From NCBI RefSeq assembly GCF_900102105.1, contig NZ_FNBB01000002.1, positions 496,001 through 560,000 of the forward strand: a stretch of DNA of 64,000 nt. Direction: 5' to 3'. The DNA comes from Agrobacterium pusense. Its GTDB lineage: Bacteria; Pseudomonadota; Alphaproteobacteria; Rhizobiales; Rhizobiaceae. Made by a program: the position numbers and the translations under genes. The notes under the pieces were generated by a model, which saw only the letters and a list, made by a program, of their open reading frames with translations, had not been told where the DNA came from and ran no database searches. The stretch's first letter is position 1. The number at the start of each line of letters is the position of its first letter. Shown here piece after piece: positions 52,205-61,371 of the stretch.

Positions 52205-55084
52205 ATGGCTATTTTCACGGCTATTGCATCCGTTTTTACGGCTGTGGGCAGTTTTATTGGCGGCCTTGGCGCAGTCGGCGCGTTCCTTTTGAAAACTGCC
52301 GTTGGCCTCGGCGTCAGCCTTCTCGCGCAGTCTCTCGCTGGCAAGCCAAAAGACCCGACGTTCTCCATAAACGGCACACTGCAGGGCGGCGGCGATGTTG
52401 CTCGCTCGTTCATCATGGGCCGCACTGCTACCGCTGGTTCGCTGGTGTTCGTTAATACCTGGGGGCAGGACGGCGACACACCGAACGCCTACCTCACGCA
52501 GGTTATTGCCCTGTCGGATTTGCCCGTGCGCGGCCTTGCCGAGGTCTGGGTCAATGGCGAGCTCGTAACGTTCGGCGGGCTGACGGATCGCGGCTATGCG
52601 GTCAACGAGTATCCGGACAGCCTCTGGGTCAAGTTCTACGACGGCACCCAGACGACTGCCGATAGCTTCCTGTTTACGTCGGTTTCCAACGGCAACAGGT
52701 GGTGGAACCCGGATCGCATCGGGCGCGGCGTTGCTTATGCGATCGTAACGGCTCGCGTCTCGAAGAACATGTTTTCGGGCGTGCCGTCCTTCAAGTTCGT
52801 GCTCGAAGGGCTGCGCCTATACGACATCTCGCGTGACAGCACGCAAGGCGGTGTCGGTCCGCAGCGATTTGCAGATCCAGCGACATGGGGCGGGGACGGT
52901 GACTTCCTGCCTGCAGTGCAGATCTACAATCTGCTGCGCGGCATCACCTATAACGGCCAGTGGTTCTATGGTCTCCAAAACCTCTCCTCTTCACGCCTGC
53001 CTGCCGCAGCGTGGATTGCGCAGATCGAGAAGCATCGCGCCGGTACGCTGGAATCGACGGGATGGGTTAACACCTACCGCAGTGGTGGCGAGATCCAGGT
53101 TGACGCACCTCTGACCTCCGCCGTCGAAGCGTTGCTGACGGCTTGCCAAGGCAGGATTTCGGAAGTCGGTGGCGTCTACTATCTCCACTCCGGTGCACCT
53201 GACGCTCCCGTTATCGCCTTCACGGACGACGATATCCTGTCGACGGAAGAGCAGGAGTTCACGCCGTTCCTCGGACTGGCTGACACCATCAACGGGGTTT
53301 CGGCAAACTATCCGTCGCCGGCAGATGGCTGGGTCGCCAAGACCGCACCGCCGCTCTATCGAACGGACCTTGAAGCGATCGACGGCAATCGCCGACTGAT
53401 GGCCGACGTCGACCTGAACTTCGTTCCTTATCCGGAGCAGGTTCAGCGCTTGATGAAGTCGGCGCTTGAGGAGGCGCGACGCTTCCGCAGGCATACGGTC
53501 GTCTTGCCGCCGAAGTTCTGGGCCTACGCAACACCGGGAACGGTGTTTTCGTGGACGTCGGAACGCAACGGCTACATCGCCAAGCTGGTGCGGATCGACG
53601 GCGTTGCTGATCGTGCGAACCTCGACGTGATGATCGACATCACTGAGGTGGATCCGGCTGACTACGATTGGAGCAGCGATACCGAGTTCAAGCCGCCTGT
53701 TGACGGCCAGCTTGGTGTCATTCGTCCGACGCCACAGCCGATTGTCGACTGGTTCGCAGAACCGGCCACGGTCAAGGATAGCTCCGGAGAGGATCGCCGG
53801 CCGGCTATTCGGCTGACCTGGGACAACAGCGATGGGCGGCTAGATGACGTCATCGGCATCGAATATGAGGTGAGACTACAGGCCACGCTGGAGAAAATCT
53901 CCGAAGGCCGCACAGACCAGCCCCAGGTTGGCTCTATGCTTATCTCGCAAAGCCTCCTTCCGGCCGAAAGCTACGTTGTCCGCGGTCGATACATTCCTGG
54001 CGGCGACAGGCCGGTGTTGTGGTCTGGGTTTATTCCCGTCATCACGCCGAACATCCTGCTCTCTGACAAGGATGTGTTCGTTGATATCGATCTGACGGGT
54101 GTTGAGGAAGCGCTCGGCTGGCTCCGCAATAGCACGCGAACAGCGCAGGATGCCATCGACGGCCTCATCGCCGTGCAGATGGAACTGGCAACGGTCGCGT
54201 ACAAAGACACGCGGAAGCTTGCCAGAGAACTTTCTGTCGAGCTTGGCGCGGCCCGCGCTGAATATCGTGAGGATATCCAGCTTGCTGTCAACGAAACCAT
54301 GGCCGTCGCGGGCAAGGTCGAAACGCTAACGGCAGCACTGGGCGGCAGCTCGGCGTTCGTCAATGTGGCTTGGGCTGCTATCGCTGCTCCATCAGGATAC
54401 GCAGCGCGGTATGGCGTGACGGCCGCTGTCAATGACGGCGCATATCGTGCCGCGTCGTTGCTGTTGGATGTCCCCGCCAACCCGGCTTTGCCTACGCGCG
54501 TCATTGTTCAGGCTGGTCAGTTTGTTGTCGCGAGCGACGACGGGGCGACTATCAAGCGGCCCTTCACGGTGCAGGATGGCGTCCTCTACGCGAATGACAT
54601 CAAGGCTAACACCCTTTCTGCGTTCTCGGCCGTTCTTGGCAATGTCGATATTTCCAGTGCTTACATCGGCACGCTGACTGTCGGTACGTCGAATATCGAT
54701 CCTGGGGCAGTCACTCGTTATGACTACACAAGTGTTGAGAGCGCTGACGTTGCTAACTCGTTCTCGACGGTCATGTCGTTCACGAGTTTTCACGGAGCTG
54801 GCTCACCTTTGGTCGAGGTGACGTTCAACGGCTCTGTTGGTGCGGTTGCCGGGGCAGAAGCTGAATATCGCATCATTGTTGCTGATGATGGTTCGAACCT
54901 GAGGCAGCGAATTGTTCCCGGCGGCACAGAACCGTCTCGCACGATCCCGTCGACAGAAGTCGTAGTTATGATCCCGCCGAGCGGGCGAACACAGACGACG
55001 TTCCAACTTCAGCTACGCTCCACGACGACAGCAACCGCAGGCATCCGCCGCGGATACATGCGCGCCTTTGTCATGAAGCGCTAA
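52205..55084 (+). CDS. host-specificity tail tip protein (J-like)
   Basis: A 959-residue protein: N-terminal hydrophobic segment (residues 5-40), a tail-tip core (FSINGTLQGGGDVARSFIMGRTATAG), fibronectin-like beta domains at about 500-620, and a phage-tail central helical region then a variable C-terminus that probably binds the receptor. The length and order fit phage lambda J-type hubs. Confidence 0.83.
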   Translation: MAIFTAIASVFTAVGSFIGGLGAVGAFLLKTAVGLGVSLLAQSLAGKPKDPTFSINGTLQGGGDVARSFIMGRTATAGSLVFVNTWGQDGDTPNAYLTQVIALSDLPVRGLAEVWVNGELVTFGGLTDRGYAVNEYPDSLWVKFYDGTQTTADSFLFTSVSNGNRWWNPDRIGRGVAYAIVTARVSKNMFSGVPSFKFVLEGLRLYDISRDSTQGGVGPQRFADPATWGGDGDFLPAVQIYNLLRGITYNGQWFYGLQNLSSSRLPAAAWIAQIEKHRAGTLESTGWVNTYRSGGEIQVDAPLTSAVEALLTACQGRISEVGGVYYLHSGAPDAPVIAFTDDDILSTEEQEFTPFLGLADTINGVSANYPSPADGWVAKTAPPLYRTDLEAIDGNRRLMADVDLNFVPYPEQVQRLMKSALEEARRFRRHTVVLPPKFWAYATPGTVFSWTSERNGYIAKLVRIDGVADRANLDVMIDITEVDPADYDWSSDTEFKPPVDGQLGVIRPTPQPIVDWFAEPATVKDSSGEDRRPAIRLTWDNSDGRLDDVIGIEYEVRLQATLEKISEGRTDQPQVGSMLISQSLLPAESYVVRGRYIPGGDRPVLWSGFIPVITPNILLSDKDVFVDIDLTGVEEALGWLRNSTRTAQDAIDGLIAVQMELATVAYKDTRKLARELSVELGAARAEYREDIQLAVNETMAVAGKVETLTAALGGSSAFVNVAWAAIAAPSGYAARYGVTAAVNDGAYRAASLLLDVPANPALPTRVIVQAGQFVVASDDGATIKRPFTVQDGVLYANDIKANTLSAFSAVLGNVDISSAYIGTLTVGTSNIDPGAVTRYDYTSVESADVANSFSTVMSFTSFHGAGSPLVEVTFNGSVGAVAGAEAEYRIIVADDGSNLRQRIVPGGTEPSRTIPSTEVVVMIPPSGRTQTTFQLQLRSTTTATAGIRRGYMRAFVMKR

Positions 55085-55102
55085 CTTCTAAACAGGTGAA
55101 AA

Positions 55103-55321
55103 ATGACAGCCGGAAATCAGATGCAGGTAGACGCCCTCGTCGCCCTGCAGGAAGCAGAAGTGCGAGAAGAATTCCTGAAGCAGCGGACCTTGCTGCTCGG
55201 TCAGCATCTCGTGATGCAGAAGCAAGAAAACAAAACCCTTCTCGACAAGATCAACGGCCTTGAAGCCGACCTGCGCCTTGCGCGCGGTGAAGCTGACGTC
55301 AGCGACGGAGCATCCGAATAA
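55103..55321 (+). CDS. small coiled-coil tail-region protein
   Basis: A 72-residue helical protein (LLLGQHLVMQKQENKTLLDKI) with heptads, overlapping the next gene by one base. Likely a structural or assembly factor of the fibre module. Confidence 0.5.
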   Translation: MTAGNQMQVDALVALQEAEVREEFLKQRTLLLGQHLVMQKQENKTLLDKINGLEADLRLARGEADVSDGASE

Positions 55322-56466
55322 TGGCTAACACCACATGGTACGGCGACGGTACGGCTACCGTCGCTGTCGGCTCTCGCACTGTGACCGGCACGGATACCGG
55401 CTGGCTAACGGTAGTCGCTGGCCTGACGCCAATCAAGGTCGGCGACAAGTTCGGCATTCACGTTGGCCGCCCGATCGTCATCGAGCAGATCATCAGCGAT
55501 ACGGAACTGCTGCTTGCTGATGATTGGCCCGGGCCCGCTCAAACTGATGCGCCTTACAAGGTCGAGCTGACTTCGCCAACCATTGCCGCAGTCGAGGCGA
55601 TGCGACGGCTGCTTGCTTCGCTGTCGAATGGCAACCTAGACAGCCTGGCAGACCTTACCATTGGTGTTGACGATGTTCCTATTGGCATCGGTCCGGGCGT
55701 GTTTGGAACCGTCAAGAAATCAGACATTGGGGGAGGGGTCGGATCCTCGGGATATATCTCTCCTGGGGCCAACCTCGCCAACAATGCGACTGACCCCACT
55801 AACGATTTGGACTTCCCCACTTGCGTAGTCGCGAGCAGCGCCGCTTCGCCTATTATGATGTCGCACGCAGCCGGCACTGCGCAGCTCGACGTTGCCTATG
55901 GCACTGGAAACGGCGGCAGGTTCGACGCCACAATCAGCGATGGTTACTGGCATTGCTTTGTTATCAGCGATGGCACTCAGGTTTCCCGCGGCCTGTCGAA
56001 ATCCCTGAACCCGACGTCACAGCCGAACTATCCAGCCGGCTTCAATCATTACCGGCGAATCGGGTCATGGCTTAGAAGGTCGGCGGCGCTTTATCCAATG
56101 ATACAGAACGAAGATGATTTTTTCTTTGTGACCCCGATTTTGGAAAGGCAGAGCCAAGCTCAGCAAACGGACACGCTGCTTGCGATCAACTGCCCAATTG
56201 GAATCCGCACGAGACCAAAGTTGAACTCGTACCAGTCGCAAAATGCTGCGGGGAATATCCAAACGCAGATATCAACGCCCGGAACCGATTTGATATCGTT
56301 TGTTTACACTTCGCTCGCGGGAGAACGTGACGGGTCTTTTATCAACGGTGAGGTCATGACCGATACATCGGCGCGCATTCGCTATGCTGCGATGATCTAC
56401 TCCGGAACGCTGACCAACAATTCACTCAGTCTATATGGCTTTATTGATACGCGAGGGAGGGCGTAA
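55321..56466 (+). CDS. tail fibre protein
   Basis: A 381-residue protein with N-terminal beta-sandwich (TTWYGDGTATVAVGSRTVTG) that repeats in many phage fibre-associated proteins, a Gly/Ser-rich neck and a C-terminal domain without recognised family. Probably receptor binding. The two overlapping junctions show that it is cotranscribed with its neighbours. Confidence 0.65.
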   Translation: MANTTWYGDGTATVAVGSRTVTGTDTGWLTVVAGLTPIKVGDKFGIHVGRPIVIEQIISDTELLLADDWPGPAQTDAPYKVELTSPTIAAVEAMRRLLASLSNGNLDSLADLTIGVDDVPIGIGPGVFGTVKKSDIGGGVGSSGYISPGANLANNATDPTNDLDFPTCVVASSAASPIMMSHAAGTAQLDVAYGTGNGGRFDATISDGYWHCFVISDGTQVSRGLSKSLNPTSQPNYPAGFNHYRRIGSWLRRSAALYPMIQNEDDFFFVTPILERQSQAQQTDTLLAINCPIGIRTRPKLNSYQSQNAAGNIQTQISTPGTDLISFVYTSLAGERDGSFINGEVMTDTSARIRYAAMIYSGTLTNNSLSLYGFIDTRGRA

Positions 56467-56861
56467 TGCCTTACGTTCAGAGGGACGTTGATGGAAGCAT
56501 CATCGGTATCTATTCGATTTTCCAACCGAGTATCGCCGAAGAAGAAATATCGGATGACGACCCGGAGGTTATCGCGTTCCTGAACCCGGTCACCATCGCC
56601 GCCTACGAGAACGCCATCCAGAACGTTGTCGATAGCACGGCGCGCGAGAAGCAGTTCCGCGACGGGGTGACGCTCGCATCGTACACCTCATCGACAAAGC
56701 CAAACTGGGCGTCGGAAGCGCAGGCGTTCGTTGCTTGGCGGGATAACGTGTGGTCCTACGCTTACGGTGAACTGGCAAAAGTGCAGGCTGGCCAGCGCGA
56801 ACAGCCGACCGTAGAGCAGTTCCTTACGGAAATCACTCCCATCGCTTGGCCGGTAGCGTAA
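56466..56861 (+). CDS. tail fibre assembly-like protein
   Basis: A 131-residue protein beginning MPYVQRDVDGSIIG and ending WRDNVWSYAYGELAKVQAGQ-type helical part, resembling C-terminal fibre chaperones of rhizobial phages. Overlaps the fibre gene by one base. Confidence 0.55.
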   Translation: MPYVQRDVDGSIIGIYSIFQPSIAEEEISDDDPEVIAFLNPVTIAAYENAIQNVVDSTAREKQFRDGVTLASYTSSTKPNWASEAQAFVAWRDNVWSYAYGELAKVQAGQREQPTVEQFLTEITPIAWPVA

Positions 56862-56882
56862 CCCGGCACCCATAACCCTCGA

Positions 56883-56923
56883 AAACAAAAGAGGCCCGTC
56901 GCTCCGCCAAGCGCCGAGGCCTC
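56883..56923 (-). terminator. hairpin with leftward terminator form
   Basis: GAGGCC (56891-56896) pairs with GGCCTC (56918-56923). On the minus strand TTTTGTTTT follows the stem. No leftward gene lies to the right within 3 kb, so it may only block antisense transcripts or act as a boundary after the fibre operon. Confidence 0.4.
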
Positions 56924-56997
56924 AATGCCGCAGCCTGTTTCAGGGGACATGCGGCGCTTATCCCATATCTGCAAGTACCGGCTGTATCAATAGCAGC

Positions 56998-57038
56998 AAA
57001 AGACCCGCGCAGCGGGGGGATGTGTGCGCGGATCTTTA
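56998..57038. terminator. bidirectional terminator-like hairpin
   Basis: AAAGACCCGCGC pairs with GCGCGGATCTTT over 12 positions with one G-T. A-run on the left and a short T-run on the right allow both directions. It separates the tail fibre genes from the lysis cassette; nothing else is seen in the 260-bp gap. Confidence 0.55.
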
Positions 57039-57121
57039 GGCCATGGAGTTGGGGACATGGCGACGGCTTCAACGCGAAGGCCGCCTTAATGTTCCCAGCG
57101 CTCCCTTAAAAAGGAAAATCA

Positions 57122-58048
57122 ATGCCAATCACCAAAATCTCCACACAGGGGAGGGCTTTCGTGCGCCTGCATGAGGGCAATCCGCTTACCGCCTATCTCG
57201 ATCCTGTCGGTGTTCCGACGATCGGAACCGGCTTTACGATGCGCAGCGATTCCGTGCGCCGTGAGCTGGCCAAGATCGGCATCACCAAGCTCGTGCCAGG
57301 CAAGACCAAGATCACGGCCGCACAGAGCGACGCCATCCTCGATGCAGTACTTGCCGCTGAATACGTGCCCGCTGTCGTTGCTGGCTCTCCGTCCGACCGC
57401 AAGCAGCACGAGCTCGATGCCGCTACTTCTGTCACCTTTAATCTCGGCGTCGACGCCATGAACTGGACATGGGCCGACTACTGGCGCAAAGGCCAGATCA
57501 TGAAGGCCGCCGCTCATCTCGCCGCCAACTACAACACGGCGAAAGGTAAGAAGCTGCCGGGTCTCGTGCGCCGCCGCAAGGAAGAGGCTCTGCTCTTCGA
57601 AAAGGGCATCTACTCCGGCGTAGCGAGCGCAACGAAGGAAGCCACTGTCGAGCCGCCCGCCCAGCCTGATCCGGTTGTAAAGGAAGCGCAGGAGCTGCTG
57701 ACTGCGGCTGGCCTCAATCCTGGTGCCATCGACGGATGGATGGGCGAGAAGACCAAGGCAGCGGTGATTGCCTACCAGAAGGCGCACCCACACCTGATCG
57801 CGGATGGCATCATCGGTCCCGCTACGCTCGCTCAGCTGCGGCGCGACGCATCGGCAGCAAGGGAAGCCGTCACAAAGGGTGTCGGCTCAGCTGCAAGCTC
57901 AGGCTTGCTCGCTTTTGTGGCTGGCCTTCCTTGGGGCTGGATTGTGGCCGGTGTCGCTGTCGCTGCTGTTGCCTATGTCGCCTATCGCAATCGCGATGTC
58001 ATCGCTCGCCGCTGGAATAGCTGGCGCGGGAAGGAGGTGGTGGTTTGA
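57122..58048 (+). CDS. endolysin: GH24 lysozyme with peptidoglycan-binding domain and C-terminal helix
   Basis: A 308-residue muramidase. GH24 catalytic part (residues 1-155): RLHEG with the catalytic Glu and AYLDPVGVPTIGTGF with the catalytic Asp and Thr. PG_binding_1 domain at about 180-245 (LTAAGLNPGAIDGWMGEKTKAAV). One hydrophobic helix near residues 262-285 (SSGLLAFVAGLPWGWIVAGV) and a basic end. No signal peptide, so it needs a holin or the helix itself for export. Confidence 0.88.
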   Translation: MPITKISTQGRAFVRLHEGNPLTAYLDPVGVPTIGTGFTMRSDSVRRELAKIGITKLVPGKTKITAAQSDAILDAVLAAEYVPAVVAGSPSDRKQHELDAATSVTFNLGVDAMNWTWADYWRKGQIMKAAAHLAANYNTAKGKKLPGLVRRRKEEALLFEKGIYSGVASATKEATVEPPAQPDPVVKEAQELLTAAGLNPGAIDGWMGEKTKAAVIAYQKAHPHLIADGIIGPATLAQLRRDASAAREAVTKGVGSAASSGLLAFVAGLPWGWIVAGVAVAAVAYVAYRNRDVIARRWNSWRGKEVVV

Positions 58049-58284
58049 TCCTCTTGTGGACAAAACTCAAAGGCTATCTAGCCGCAATCGGTACGGCGCT
58101 CGCGATCCTCGCGGGCGTCTTTTTGTATGGCCAGAGGGCAGGGCGCTCCGCGGCGAAAGACGAACAGGCCGCAGCGAATGCCAAGGCCATCAAGAAGGCC
58201 GGGGATGTCGAAAATGAAATCAGGAATCTGGATGACGCTGGCGTTGATGACGCTCTTGGCAAGTGGATGCGCGACAAGCGGTAG
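58045..58284 (+). CDS. inner-membrane spanin-like protein (Rz-like)
   Basis: A 79-residue protein with an N-terminal helix (LAAIGTALAILAGVFLY) and a periplasmic charged helix, overlapping the endolysin gene by 4 bp. A lipoprotein gene starts inside it in another frame, the classic Rz/Rz1 layout. Shorter than typical Rz. Confidence 0.65.
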   Translation: MILLWTKLKGYLAAIGTALAILAGVFLYGQRAGRSAAKDEQAAANAKAIKKAGDVENEIRNLDDAGVDDALGKWMRDKR

Positions 58285-58405
58285 CTACTGCGATATCGCT
58301 CGGCCAGTAAGGCCATCTGTCGATGACCAGATGACGCCGGAAACGAAGCGGCAGATCCTCACTGAAAACGAGAAGCTGCAGAAGCTGTGCGGGGTGAAGC
58401 CATGA
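58205..58405 (+). CDS. outer-membrane lipoprotein spanin-like (Rz1-like)
   Basis: A 66-residue lipoprotein with lipobox LLASGC (signal MTLALMTLLASG) and a proline-containing mature part. It overlaps the end of the inner-membrane spanin-like gene by 80 bp in a different frame. Start at ATG 58205 or 58214. Together the pair would fuse inner and outer membranes at lysis. Confidence 0.68.
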   Translation: MSKMKSGIWMTLALMTLLASGCATSGSYCDIARPVRPSVDDQMTPETKRQILTENEKLQKLCGVKP

Positions 58406-58746
58406 CTGGCGCCGAAATCATGGCTGTTGGCGGCTTCTTCGTTCTGCTGTTCGGCTTCTTCTTCGGCCTGTGGAAGTACGTTGACGCGAAGATCGGCGCA
58501 GCAAAGACGGAGGCATCTGCGGCGGCGTCGGCGGCCTCAGCCATGGCTTCGCTTGCAAGGGAAGAACTTGCCGCCCATAGGCTCCACGTGGCCGAAACGT
58601 ATGTCTCCAAATCAGGCCTGCGGGAGCAGACGGAGCAGATCATGGGCGCGATCGGCGCCGTGAAGGATGCGGTCGACAAAATGACTATGCGCGTCGACAG
58701 GATCGTTGAAAATCAGTCGAAGCCAAGGACGACAAGGTCGGGATAG
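58402..58746 (+). CDS. holin-like single-helix protein
   Basis: A 114-residue protein: one N-terminal membrane helix (IMAVGGFFVLLFGFFFGLW), an Ala-rich helix and a long charged coiled coil. Overlaps the lipoprotein gene by 4 bp, last gene of the lysis cassette. Class III-type holin or an accessory membrane protein are both possible. Confidence 0.5.
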   Translation: MTGAEIMAVGGFFVLLFGFFFGLWKYVDAKIGAAKTEASAAASAASAMASLAREELAAHRLHVAETYVSKSGLREQTEQIMGAIGAVKDAVDKMTMRVDRIVENQSKPRTTRSG

Positions 58747-58789
58747 CTCATCGAACATTTTGTAAACGGTTCGTCGGTAGGCTGTCCTC

Positions 58790-59845
58790 ATGAAGAAGCC
58801 GAAAACCTCCAAGCCTCTTCTGAGGCACGACGAACCCCTCCGCTCTCGGCCACGACGTCGTCGGGACCCTGCTCAGCCGGCGTTGCCACTGGAGCCAATG
58901 CCGGCGCGCATTGAACCTGCCCTTGCGCTGCTGGAACAAAAGCCGCCTTCAGGCGACAAATGGGGATGGGAAATCAAGTGGGACGGCTACCGGCTCGCGA
59001 TCCACGCCGACGCAAGCGGCGTCCGAATATTGACACGAGGCGGCTACGACTGGGCAGCGCGCTTTCCCGCCATAGAGCAAGCGGCTAGAGCCCTTGGCCC
59101 GGCATCATTCATAATCGATGGCGAGGCGGTTGTCCTGGACGAACAAGGGCGCTCCGACTTCAATGCGCTCCAGAATAGTCTGGGTGCCGTTGGCGCTCGC
59201 AGCGGCAAGAAAGTAGCCGGGGACGCCATCCTCTACGCATTCGACCTTCTGTATCTCGATGGTCGCGATCTCCGCGAACTGCCGTACCGCAGCCGCCGGC
59301 ACTTGCTTGAAGAAATGCTGACCGGCGTCGATGGCGCCATCCGACTATCGGAAGAGGTAGAGACCGACAATCCCGGCCTGATGCTGGAGCACGCCTGTCG
59401 CCTCGGGTTGGAAGGTATCGTTGGCAAGGACCGAAACAGCCCCTACCGGAGCGGTAGAACTGGCGACTGGATCAAGGTCAAGTGCGTCCAGTCCGAACCG
59501 TTCATGATCGTGGGGTATGAGCCCTCCATGTCGGCAAGCGGCGGCTTTGCCTCGCTCTTGCTGGCCGCCTATGAAGGCGACGAGCTGCGCTACGTTGGAA
59601 GCGTCGGCACGGGCTTTAAGGAGAGGACGGCAAACGAACTCCGTCGCATGCTCGACAAGCTGCCGTGGCGGAAGAAAAAGCCGCCTGTGGCCTATTCTGG
59701 TCGGCGCGAGGTCGTTTGGGTGCAACCGACGCTTATCGCGGAGATCGAGTTTCGCCAGATGACACCGGACAGCAAACTGCGACATGCGGCCTACAAGGGG
59801 TTGAGAGAGCGGCAGGATAACGCGGATGTGTACCGGCTTGATTAG
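58790..59845 (+). CDS. ATP-dependent DNA ligase (LigD ligase-domain type)
   Basis: A 351-residue stand-alone ligase with motif I EIKWDGYR (adenylated lysine), motif III LYAFDLLYLDG, motif IV EGIVGKDRNSPYRSG and motif V DWIKVKC, then an OB-fold domain. Its closest architectural kin are ligase domains of bacterial NHEJ LigD, without the polymerase and nuclease parts. No Ku gene is visible in the window. It lies just after the lysis genes; carried by the phage or remaining host-like cargo. Confidence 0.85.
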   Translation: MKKPKTSKPLLRHDEPLRSRPRRRRDPAQPALPLEPMPARIEPALALLEQKPPSGDKWGWEIKWDGYRLAIHADASGVRILTRGGYDWAARFPAIEQAARALGPASFIIDGEAVVLDEQGRSDFNALQNSLGAVGARSGKKVAGDAILYAFDLLYLDGRDLRELPYRSRRHLLEEMLTGVDGAIRLSEEVETDNPGLMLEHACRLGLEGIVGKDRNSPYRSGRTGDWIKVKCVQSEPFMIVGYEPSMSASGGFASLLLAAYEGDELRYVGSVGTGFKERTANELRRMLDKLPWRKKKPPVAYSGRREVVWVQPTLIAEIEFRQMTPDSKLRHAAYKGLRERQDNADVYRLD

Positions 59846-59875
59846 TAGTCCTCGGTTTTCGTGTAAATTCGCCCC

Positions 59876-60142
59876 ATGAGCGAATTCAGAATAGAGCCGA
59901 TCACGATCAATTGGGGTAATTTCGAAACCCTTGAAACCGTCACCGACCTCGCGAGGGTTCTCCTTCACAGATGGCCCGGAAGCACAGAAGCGCAGGCGTA
60001 CGTTACCGCTCTCATGGTTTGCTCTGCTGTCCTCGAAAATGGCTTGGATGATCGACCTGAAGACGCGCGTCTCGCTTTTGTCGACGCGGCTCGCGAGGCA
60101 GGGATGTCGGTTTCTCCGGATGATGATGGACTCGATTGGTGA
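59876..60142 (+). CDS. DUF982 protein
   Basis: An 88-residue protein with the DUF982 pattern: NFETLETVTDLARVLLHRWP near residue 20, then VTALMVCSAVLENG and ARLAFVDAAREAG. DUF982 is largely restricted to rhizobial genomes and often multicopy; function unknown. Confidence 0.7.
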   Translation: MSEFRIEPITINWGNFETLETVTDLARVLLHRWPGSTEAQAYVTALMVCSAVLENGLDDRPEDARLAFVDAAREAGMSVSPDDDGLDW

Positions 60143-60365
60143 CGGGAGAATGGGATTTCCCCTGTCGCGACGCCTCGCTTCAAACCACTTCGAGCACCGC
60201 GCCATCTATAGTTTCGTCTCTCATGCAGACGCGTTCATCATCCGGACTCATCGGAATCGCGGAGAACTCTGGTTCTTTGGTCCAAAACCGTACAGAATGT
60301 TCCTCAACGGCATGGAGAGCTGACAGGCTGGCGGCTCAATCTCGCTCAGTTCATATGGCGGGGTT

Positions 60366-60752
60366 ATGACAAAGGAGGACGTTTCCGTGTTACGAGCGCT
60401 TAGAGGCAAAAAGCTCGTTATCGTAGAGCAACATCTTATGCTGACTTCGGCGTGTCGATCGCTGATGGTGGGCGCGGGGGCTATTGTAGGGCCGGCCGTC
60501 CGCTCTACAGGAGAGGTGCTGGACGTGCTGATGGAAGGGGGTGTTGACGCAGTAATCGTCGATATCGAGATAGACAATGAAACGCTGCTGTCTTTGGCGG
60601 CAATTCTAGAAGAGGCCGCCGTACCGTTCATATTTGCATCGCGTGCAAGATCTGACCGTGGGGGATATTGCATGAACGGCGACGTGGGCGAACTTCGGAA
60701 AGCGGCGGATGCGCTTTTCGGCGTTCCGGGAATTTCAACAACCCTTCACTGA
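60366..60752 (+). CDS. degenerate response-regulator receiver protein
   Basis: A 128-residue receiver-like protein. The phosphoacceptor Asp is kept (DAVIVDIEI) but the acidic pair near the start reads VEQHLM instead of VEDE, and the Thr/Lys region reads FASRARS. It is thus probably not phosphorylated normally. No output domain. Common in rhizobia as stand-alone proteins. Confidence 0.6.
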   Translation: MTKEDVSVLRALRGKKLVIVEQHLMLTSACRSLMVGAGAIVGPAVRSTGEVLDVLMEGGVDAVIVDIEIDNETLLSLAAILEEAAVPFIFASRARSDRGGYCMNGDVGELRKAADALFGVPGISTTLH

Positions 60753-61081
60753 TCTTCGCTGACGTTTGAAGCTTTCTCGGGCGAGGCGCGTCCACTAGGG
60801 GCATCAAACAGAATGCCAAATTCCTGAAGGGCAAGCCGTCGCATTGTCGCGAGATGCTGGACGTCAATTGCAAAATCGTCAGCTGCCTCTGGGAACTCCG
60901 CGACAATTTCGAGGATCGTTCTTTCCACGAGGTCGCGCTGAATCTGTTCGAACGACGTGAATCGCTTAGCCCAGCGAAAAAGCAGGCGTCGAAGCAGTTC
61001 GTGATCGAAGTCAGACCGAAGGGACAAGACTCGTCCTCCACACGAGATAGGCGGGAGCACGTAGTAACCCTCAGTCGTCAC
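60746..61081 (-). CDS. hypothetical protein
   Basis: A 111-residue helical protein from a GTG start, converging with the receiver gene and overlapping it by 7 bp. No motif recognised. Confidence 0.45.
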   Translation of the reverse strand: MTTEGYYVLPPISCGGRVLSLRSDFDHELLRRLLFRWAKRFTSFEQIQRDLVERTILEIVAEFPEAADDFAIDVQHLATMRRLALQEFGILFDAPSGRASPEKASNVSEDQ

Positions 61082-61197
61082 CGCCTATGAATTCGGTTGG
61101 CGACGATGAAGGCAGGGTACCACCTTCTGACAGGGAGTCGAGAAATCAAATGTGACGGGTGCGAAATTGCATCCGACTGTTGCGATCGTCGGGTTCT

Positions 61198-61371
61198 TCA
61201 ATTGTAGGCTTTGAACATATCCCGCTGCGGATAATGCTCCCAGCAATGCCAGTATGACTTCTCAACTTTATTTCGGCTAAAGCCGAAGCCACCCCACTTA
61301 CGACAGCCCGGATGCTCGCACCAGTGGTTCTCGTGAATGCCGTCGCCGGCCTTGTTGGTCTGGTCGCTCAT
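61198..61371 (-). CDS. small zinc-knuckle hypothetical protein
   Basis: A 57-residue protein (start at ATG 61371) with HWCEHPGCRKWGGFG and WHCWEHY, a Cys/His set able to bind one zinc. It overlaps the stop of the upstream leftward gene by 4 bp. Confidence 0.55.
   Translation of the reverse strand: MSDQTNKAGDGIHENHWCEHPGCRKWGGFGFSRNKVEKSYWHCWEHYPQRDMFKAYN

Noticed and set aside
38209..56861. Gene transfer agent cluster
   Set aside because: Some tail genes resemble GTA families, but integrase, repressors, TerS/HNH, lysis genes and an attachment site show a functional temperate phage.
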